Of a stretch of 8,147 nucleotides of DNA, positions 5,341-8,147 are shown piece after piece (the first letter of the stretch is position 1; every line of letters begins with the position of its first letter). Made by a program: the position numbers and the translations under genes. The notes below the pieces were generated by a model. It was not told the origin of the DNA. It was given only the letters and a program-made list of their open reading frames with translations, and made no database searches. This DNA is from CAZLPY01 sp964561525 (GTDB taxonomy: Bacteria; Patescibacteriota; UBA1384; CAJBMM01): contig CAZLPY010000047.1 in NCBI GenBank assembly GCA_964561525.1, positions 1 to 8,147 on the forward strand. Direction: 5' to 3'.

Positions 5341-5458
5341 ATCTTCACCGCGCCACGAACGGCATAGTGCTCGTTCTGGTTGTTGGCGTTGTTCCAATTC
5401 GCGTTCACCTGCCGGTTGTTCAGGTTGAAGTAAACGATCGGGACCTTGGCGTTCGCCG
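5340..5458 (-). repeat. DGR template repeat (TR)
   Basis: Read on the minus strand, this 119-bp unit has 34 adenines, 22 of them in eleven asparagine codons (ten AAC, one AAT). It is the uncoded-error template copied by the reverse transcriptase. Compared with the VR it shows 17 differences, all at TR adenines. AAC is the favoured TR codon in this family because changes at its two adenines reach 15 amino acids and never a stop. The segment GCCGTTCGTGGCGCGGTG near the 3' end (5347-5364) contains no adenine and is identical in the VR. The transcript must run towards rt and antisense to avd. No clear promoter was found between 5459 and 5700 on this strand. Confidence 0.97.
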
Positions 5459-5482
5459 TGTATGACACCCCTTGTGAGTAAC

Positions 5483-5509
5483 CCGTGCAATGGTCGCAAC
5501 CCCGCACGG
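5483..5509 (-). other. Stem-loop 5' of the TR
   Basis: CCGTGC (5483-5488) and GCACGG (5504-5509) are exact inverted matches around a 15-base loop, 25 bases before the TR on its transcript. Just beyond, two overlapping perfect palindromes, GAGCGCTC (5547-5554) and CTCACGTGAG (5552-5561), share three bases. These could be part of the TR RNA fold or protein-binding sites. Confidence 0.4.
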
Positions 5510-5583
5510 TGCATTGGTTTGCATTTACAGCCCGCTGTAGGCTAAGGAGCGCTCACGTGAGGATATATATGTGTTTGTACGTC

Positions 5584-5634
5584 CGACAGTATTTTTGCTC
5601 GTTTAAAGGGCAAAACGGAATACTTTAAGTGTCG
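5584..5634. other. Long imperfect hairpin between TR and target promoter
   Basis: Three nested arm pairs line up: CGACA (5584-5588) with TGTCG (5630-5634), GTATT (5589-5593) with AATAC (5619-5623), and TTTGC (5594-5598) with GCAAA (5610-5614), separated by small bulges. A second small hairpin, CATAC-a-TGC/GCA-GTATG, lies at 5697-5718. Neither is followed by a T tract. The 5459-5759 stretch holds no gene; these structures may belong to the TR transcript's 5' end or to control of the target. Confidence 0.45.
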
Positions 5635-5759
5635 TCCGGTAGCAGGCGGCAGCTTACGCTAAGGCAAGTGGCTTTTCACCGCTCAATTTTAGGTATCATA
5701 CATGCTACAAGCAGTATGCACAAGAGGGTGTCATATTCTTTAAAATCATGCTAAAATCC

Positions 5760-5788
5760 TTGACAGGAGTGCGTTTTTATGCTACAAT
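5760..5788 (+). promoter_or_regulatory. Near-consensus sigma-70 promoter of the DGR target gene
   Basis: A perfect -35 box TTGACA (5760-5765), a 17-base spacer and TACAAT (5783-5788, one mismatch) make this the strongest promoter in the window. Transcription would begin near 5795, giving a leader of about 67 bases that contains the palindrome at 5812-5829 and the ribosome site at 5848-5854. Confidence 0.85.
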
Positions 5789-5811
5789 TCCGGCAATAAC
5801 TCAGATCTTGA

Positions 5812-5829
5812 TCGGACACCTGTGTCCGA
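5812..5829 (+). promoter_or_regulatory. 18-bp palindrome in the target gene leader
   Basis: TCGGACACCTGTGTCCGA has perfect 8-bp arms around CT. It lies about 17 bases after the predicted transcription start and 18 bases before the ribosome site. This is a typical place for a repressor operator, or in RNA for a hairpin that shields or stabilises the message. Confidence 0.6.
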
Positions 5830-5861
5830 GCGCATCGTATTCTTTACAAGGAGGCATCGAG

Positions 5862-6746
5862 ATGGACTGGTACAGCACCACCCGCCCCATGGCGGTGTTT
5901 GTTGCAGACGGCATGAGGGAGCAGGTGGAGCGCGAGCTTGCCTTCTTCCGACAGCTCGGTTTTATCGGGCAAAGTGACGATACGTTCCTCGCCGCAGACG
6001 GCAAGACGTATCCGCTTCCCGGAGCCGACAACATCATCGAAATCTGTCAGAAGCAGTGGGCTGATCGCTACGAACTGAAGGTGCTACAGGGTTTCGACAC
6101 CCCGCGTATCACGCTGTTCGTCGGACTTCCCAAGCTAATGGGTACCCTCGGTGAAGTGTTGGTTGCCCGCAAGGACGATCTGCGCTCGGCCTGGAATGAT
6201 AAGCTCCAGCTCAACTCGAGTGAGCCGGTCTGGACCAACTGGAACGACCAGCCACCCCTCAAATACCGCCTCGGCGGGAAGTGGGTGGACCCGGCAGCGT
6301 TCTTTGCCGGCGGCTCATTCCCCGGCTGTCGCGTCGATCTGATTCGTTCCGCTGACCGCGAACTGCTCCGCAGCGGAATGGGAAAGGCCTTGTACGGCCG
6401 ACCCGACACCGCTGGCGGCAAATCGCCTCAGGATCTGCGACCGATGTTCGGCGCTCCGCCCTATGAGCACGAGCATGCCTACTCACCGGACGGCAACCTG
6501 ATGTATTACATCCGGTCCGTTCACGAGGACGGCATCGTCCCGGACGTCTATACTGACAAGCGCGGCACGCTCTGCTGGTGCCCAGATGCTCAGTTCGAGA
6601 CCAAGGACATGGAGTCGGCGAGCGCCAGGGTCCCGATCGTTTACTTCGCCCTGGACAGCCGGCGGGTGAGCGCGGATTGGTACTACGCCTACAACCGGAA
6701 CGAGCGCTTTGCCGTTCGTGGCGCGGTGGGGATTGAAGAGCTTTAA
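5862..6746 (+). CDS. DGR-diversified target protein with C-terminal VR
   Basis: The 294-residue product is the protein whose end the DGR rewrites. The start at 5862 is set by AAGGAGG (5848-5854) seven bases upstream; the frame is open further up but that part overlaps the promoter and palindrome. There is no signal peptide or membrane helix, so a cytoplasmic protein is likely. Residues 1-115 look like a mixed alpha/beta domain, 120-250 are rich in W, P and G, and a CWC motif sits at 238-240. VR residues 252-291 (VPIVYF, DWYYAYNRN, FAVRGAVGI) fit the end of a C-type-lectin-like fold, the usual DGR display scaffold; the N-terminal domain was not recognised. VR chemistry is now Tyr/Arg/Ser-rich, as in binding surfaces. 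The sampled gene body is near 58% G+C against about 37% in rt. Confidence 0.93.
   Translation: MDWYSTTRPMAVFVADGMREQVERELAFFRQLGFIGQSDDTFLAADGKTYPLPGADNIIEICQKQWADRYELKVLQGFDTPRITLFVGLPKLMGTLGEVLVARKDDLRSAWNDKLQLNSSEPVWTNWNDQPPLKYRLGGKWVDPAAFFAGGSFPGCRVDLIRSADRELLRSGMGKALYGRPDTAGGKSPQDLRPMFGAPPYEHEHAYSPDGNLMYYIRSVHEDGIVPDVYTDKRGTLCWCPDAQFETKDMESASARVPIVYFALDSRRVSADWYYAYNRNERFAVRGAVGIEEL
6616..6734 (+). repeat. DGR variable repeat (VR)
   Basis: Aligned without gaps to the TR, it differs at 17 of 119 positions. Nine of eleven asparagine codons are changed (three to Tyr, three to Ser, two to Asp, one to Ala). Lys, Gln, His and Tyr codons changed too: two K (to R and G), two Q to R, H to R, Y to F. 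The match ends at ATT (6732-6734), four codons including the stop before the gene end. The adenine-free GCCGTTCGTGGCGCGGTG (6710-6727) is the best candidate for the homing-initiation (IMH) segment. The absence of any other change argues for recent or ongoing activity. Confidence 0.97.
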
Positions 6747-6789
6747 GCTTTGATCCTTACCCTTCCGTGCTCCCTTTATCTTTTTCTTT

Positions 6790-6806
6790 GTCAGCCGTAG
6801 GCTGAC
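6790..6806. other. Perfect hairpin downstream of the VR
   Basis: GTCAGCC-gta-GGCTGAC forms a 7-bp stem with a three-base loop, 56 bases after the VR and 44 after the stop codon. In the Bordetella phage DGR and others, a hairpin or cruciform close behind the VR promotes homing. This one lies farther away than the phage example and directly precedes a terminator, so either role is possible. Confidence 0.5.
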
Positions 6807-6807
6807 C

Positions 6808-6835
6808 GGCCGCGCCCTAAAAAGCGCGGTCTTTT
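6808..6835 (+). terminator. Rho-independent terminator of the DGR target gene
   Basis: An 8-bp stem (6808-6815 with 6824-6831, one G-T pair) closes an eight-base loop and is followed by TTTTCTTAT on the plus strand. It lies about 60 bases past the target's stop codon. On the minus strand no T tract follows the stem. Confidence 0.8.
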
Positions 6836-6858
6836 CTTATCCTCAAGCTTTAGATTGT

Positions 6859-7083
6859 TTATAAAAAATTAATTTCAAGCTTACGAATCGCTTTGCGCTC
6901 CATTTTGCGAATCCGTTCCCTTCCGACTTGAAATAAAACGGCGATTTCCTCGTAGCTCGCCGGCTCTTTGCCATCGAGCCCATAATACATGGTGAGAATC
7001 TTCTGCTCTGCCGGTGATAGATATTGCAAGAGATCCGGCATCTTTTGGTACAGCTCCGATGAGACTCGTTTTTTGCGATCCAT
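6859..7083 (-). CDS. Stand-alone sigma-70 region 4-like protein
   Basis: The 74-residue product matches only the -35-binding region 4 of primary sigma factors. LSPAEQKILTMYYGLDG (22-38) corresponds to the start of region 4 and YEEIAVLFQVGRERIRKMER (44-63) to the region 4.2 helix-turn-helix, ending AIRKLE. Regions 1 to 3 are absent and there is no room for them, so it is not a working sigma factor on its own. Such proteins may bind DNA as simple regulators or touch RNA polymerase. ATG 7083 follows AGGAGG with four bases between. The gene has its own promoter (7112-7139) and is divergent from the ParB-like gene. A role in DGR or plasmid gene control is possible but unproven. Confidence 0.83.
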   Translation of the reverse strand: MDRKKRVSSELYQKMPDLLQYLSPAEQKILTMYYGLDGKEPASYEEIAVLFQVGRERIRKMERKAIRKLEINFL

Positions 7084-7111
7084 ATATCCTCCTGTTAGTG
7101 ATAATAATCTG

Positions 7112-7139
7112 ATTTTACCATCCCTAATTACAGGGTGAA
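7112..7139 (-). promoter_or_regulatory. Promoter of the sigma region 4 gene
   Basis: On the minus strand TTCACC (7134-7139) is followed after 16 bases by TAAAAT (7112-7117), which carries an upstream TG making an extended -10 element. Transcription would begin near 7105, about 22 bases before the start codon and just ahead of its ribosome site. Confidence 0.6.
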
Positions 7140-7162
7140 AAAGGCAGTTGCTTAGAAGCAAC
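7138..7162 (-). terminator. Minus-strand terminator-like hairpin between divergent promoters
   Basis: GTTGCTT-AG-AAGCAAC (7147-7162) is a perfect 7-bp stem. On the minus strand it is followed after four bases by five Ts (7138-7142), which overlap the -35 box of the sigma region 4 promoter. No gene ends upstream of it on that strand, so it may insulate against antisense read-through or be an operator. Confidence 0.45.
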
Positions 7163-7206
7163 CAAACGAGCATTTTTATTCTTTTTGATCTCTGTGAGCC
7201 AATTAT

Positions 7207-7235
7207 TTGACGAAAGCTCATCCATTTGATAAATT
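7207..7235 (+). promoter_or_regulatory. Promoter of the ParB-like gene
   Basis: TTGACG (7207-7212, five of six), a 17-base spacer and TAAATT (7230-7235) with an upstream TG (7227-7228) make a convincing extended promoter. Its predicted start near 7242 leaves a long leader of about 100 bases before the ATG at 7344. Confidence 0.65.
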
Positions 7236-7270
7236 AGCACAGTTAGAAAAAAGCGAAAATTCTGAAGGAA

Positions 7271-7301
7271 CGCGGAGGGCACGTATCTTCGCGGTTTTTT
7301 T
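7271..7301 (+). terminator. Possible attenuator in the parB leader
   Basis: CGCG at 7271-7274 and 7290-7293 can pair, with AA/TT extending the stem past one bulged G. Seven Ts (7295-7301) follow. It sits about 30-60 bases after the predicted transcription start and ahead of the ribosome site, the layout of a leader attenuator or of a short RNA. The stem is weak. Confidence 0.35.
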
Positions 7302-7343
7302 ATCAACAAACGATGCGCATTTTACTCTTAGAAAGGACGTTGT

Positions 7344-8147
7344 ATGCACAAACATGGCTATACGTATAAAAACCTGCCGATTCACCAACTGGAGCGCGAT
7401 CCCGATCAGCCTCGCAGAAATTTTGGCACCAATGGTGACACCAATCGCCTGCTAGTTTCGATTAAGCGTTACGGCATGGAAGAGCCAATTAAGGTAACTG
7501 AGCTTGAGCACGAACGGTACTTAATTATTGATGGTCACCGTCGCTATGACTGCGCTCAAAAAGCGGGCTATGACATGGTGCCGTGTCGCGTCTACCCCTC
7601 GATGCCAAAAGGTGAGTTAGAAACCCGACGCTATGAAATGCAAAACAATCGCCGGCCATGGAAGCCCATGGAGCGATCGGATGCTCTGGAGCGCATTAAA
7701 ACTGAGATGGGCTTTCACACAAACCGTGAGACTGCTACCTATCTGGGGCTTACGGAAACGATGGTCAATAACTCGCTGCAGATGCGTAAGCAGCGCCTCG
7801 ATTATATCGAGCTGATGGAGCACTATGATCTGGGTCAAAGCTACCGTGTCGAGTTCATGCGCTTAAAGGCTAAGGTGCGCAAAATTAAGAATATTGAAGC
7901 AGATGAGATCTTTACGATTATTTTCGAGAAGGTAAAGCACAAAGTCATTCGCAGCTCGCAAGACTTTCGGGTACTGGGAAATCTATTTTTACGAGCAGCT
8001 GCCAATGAAGACGAGCTGCATCGATTTCTGACCGATCCGGATATGACGGCAACTGAGCTAGAGCAGCGCACCCTGCAAACTGGATTTTCTCATCTGATTG
8101 AGCTGCTTATCGACAAGGTAAAGAGCAAGACCAGAGACGGTGTTGCC
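7344..8147 (+). CDS. ParB/Spo0J-like partition protein (3' end beyond window)
   Basis: The frame is open for 268 codons to the window edge. The N-terminal part shows the ParB CTPase/nuclease-like domain: RDPDQPRRNFG (18-28, the NPxQPR-like box), SIKRYGMEEPIKV (39-51) and IIDGHRRYDCAQKAGY (61-76), where GHRR replaces the usual GERR of box II. A helix-turn-helix-like segment follows: RPWKPMERSDALERIK (104-119), then GFHTNRETATYLGLTETMVN (123-142). These proteins load onto centromere-like DNA and, with ParA, segregate chromosomes or plasmids; others act as regulators. AAAGGA lies seven bases upstream of the ATG. No parA is visible, so a plasmid- or phage-type ParB-like regulator is as likely as a true partition protein. 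Confidence 0.88.
   Translation, partial: MHKHGYTYKNLPIHQLERDPDQPRRNFGTNGDTNRLLVSIKRYGMEEPIKVTELEHERYLIIDGHRRYDCAQKAGYDMVPCRVYPSMPKGELETRRYEMQNNRRPWKPMERSDALERIKTEMGFHTNRETATYLGLTETMVNNSLQMRKQRLDYIELMEHYDLGQSYRVEFMRLKAKVRKIKNIEADEIFTIIFEKVKHKVIRSSQDFRVLGNLFLRAAANEDELHRFLTDPDMTATELEQRTLQTGFSHLIELLIDKVKSKTRDGVA

Larger units (their letters stand above)
5274..5552 (-). other. Open frame through the TR, possible remnant of an older target gene
   Basis: In the TR reading frame the minus strand is open from just after TGA (5553-5555) to a stop at 5274. The only in-frame start is GTG at 5507, with no ribosome site. Upstream of the TR it reads RAVNANQCTVRGCDHCTGYS. The true target also has a cysteine pair (CWC) 17 residues before the VR block VPIVYF, against about 15 here. 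The TR and its flank may descend from a copied target gene. The downstream third is antisense to avd and not protein-like. Probably not translated. Confidence 0.35.
4059..6746. mobile_element. Complete diversity-generating retroelement cassette
   Basis: All DGR parts are present: reverse transcriptase (minus), Avd (plus), TR (minus), and a target gene (plus) whose 3' end is the VR. TR and VR are 119 bp each; they differ at 17 sites, all adenines in the TR (12 to G, 4 to T, 1 to C), with no change at any of the other 85 TR bases. This adenine-only pattern is specific to DGR mutagenic homing. The cassette is not bounded by obvious inverted repeats or integration genes. DGRs rewrite their target in place rather than jump, so the mobile-element label refers to the retroelement class only. 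Confidence 0.96.

Noticed and set aside
5245..5514. Minus-strand frame reading through TR and the 3' end of avd in a different phase
   Set aside because: Arginine/leucine-rich product of the wrong TR phase; the VR-matching frame is the other one.
5748..5861. N-terminal extension of the target protein by 38 residues
   Set aside because: It would start upstream of the -35 box and run through the promoter and palindrome, while ATG 5862 has a perfect ribosome site.
6068..6486. Minus-strand open frames inside the target gene
   Set aside because: Shadows of the GC-rich target coding sequence, with no start signals.
7124..7309. Minus-strand frame between the divergent promoters
   Set aside because: It overlaps both promoters and a hairpin, with no ribosome site or recognisable composition.

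Overview
This window carries a complete, apparently functional diversity-generating retroelement (DGR) at about 4059-6746. It is set among small accessory genes: two XRE-type regulators, a GIY-YIG nuclease, a membrane-anchored phospholipase-D-family protein, a stand-alone sigma-70 region 4 protein and a ParB-like protein. The decisive evidence for the DGR is a 119-bp template repeat (TR, 5340-5458, minus strand) and variable repeat (VR, 6616-6734, plus strand). They differ at 17 positions, and all 17 are adenines in the TR. A DGR-type reverse transcriptase (IGNLTSQ and YGDD motifs) and an Avd-like four-helix protein complete the set. The DGR families are well known; the notable part is the layout. 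avd is encoded antisense to the whole interval between TR and rt, its stop codon touches the TR boundary, and its start overlaps the predicted rt start head to head.

Organism: a bacterium or a bacterial mobile element using the standard code. The very short GIY-YIG protein, the many 70-115-residue genes, the acidic helical-repeat protein and the DGR with a small separate target recall Patescibacteria/CPR genomes. This is an inference (roughly even odds), not a demonstrated assignment. A run of ten Ns (4143-4152) inside the reverse transcriptase gene indicates an assembled scaffold, probably metagenomic.

Layout: 1-164, no firm gene, then a terminator. 165-473 (minus), small membrane protein with its own promoter. 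728-1237 (minus), unknown GC-rich gene preceded by a duplicated promoter/operator repeat (1283-1367). 1499-1735 (minus), GIY-YIG nuclease. 1751-1986, inverted repeats and a doubtful 50-codon ORF. 1983-2204 (minus), XRE regulator. 2275-3686 (plus), a two-gene operon of a PLD-family membrane protein and a triple helical-repeat protein. 3810-4052 (plus), second XRE regulator, convergent with rt. 4059-5012 (minus), reverse transcriptase. 4993-5340 (plus), avd. 5340-5458 (minus), TR. 5459-5861, structured intergenic region with a near-consensus sigma-70 promoter and an 18-bp palindrome. 5862-6746 (plus), diversified target protein ending in the VR, followed by two hairpins, the second a good terminator. 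6859-7083 (minus), sigma region 4 protein. 7344 to the window end (plus), ParB-like protein, partial.

How it should work (family knowledge applied here): the TR is transcribed on the minus strand towards rt, and the reverse transcriptase with Avd copies it with errors at adenines. The cDNA then replaces the VR, rewriting the last 40 residues of the 294-residue target. Nine of the eleven TR asparagine codons are already changed in the VR. The target gene is markedly richer in G+C than rt and its neighbours, so it may have a different origin.
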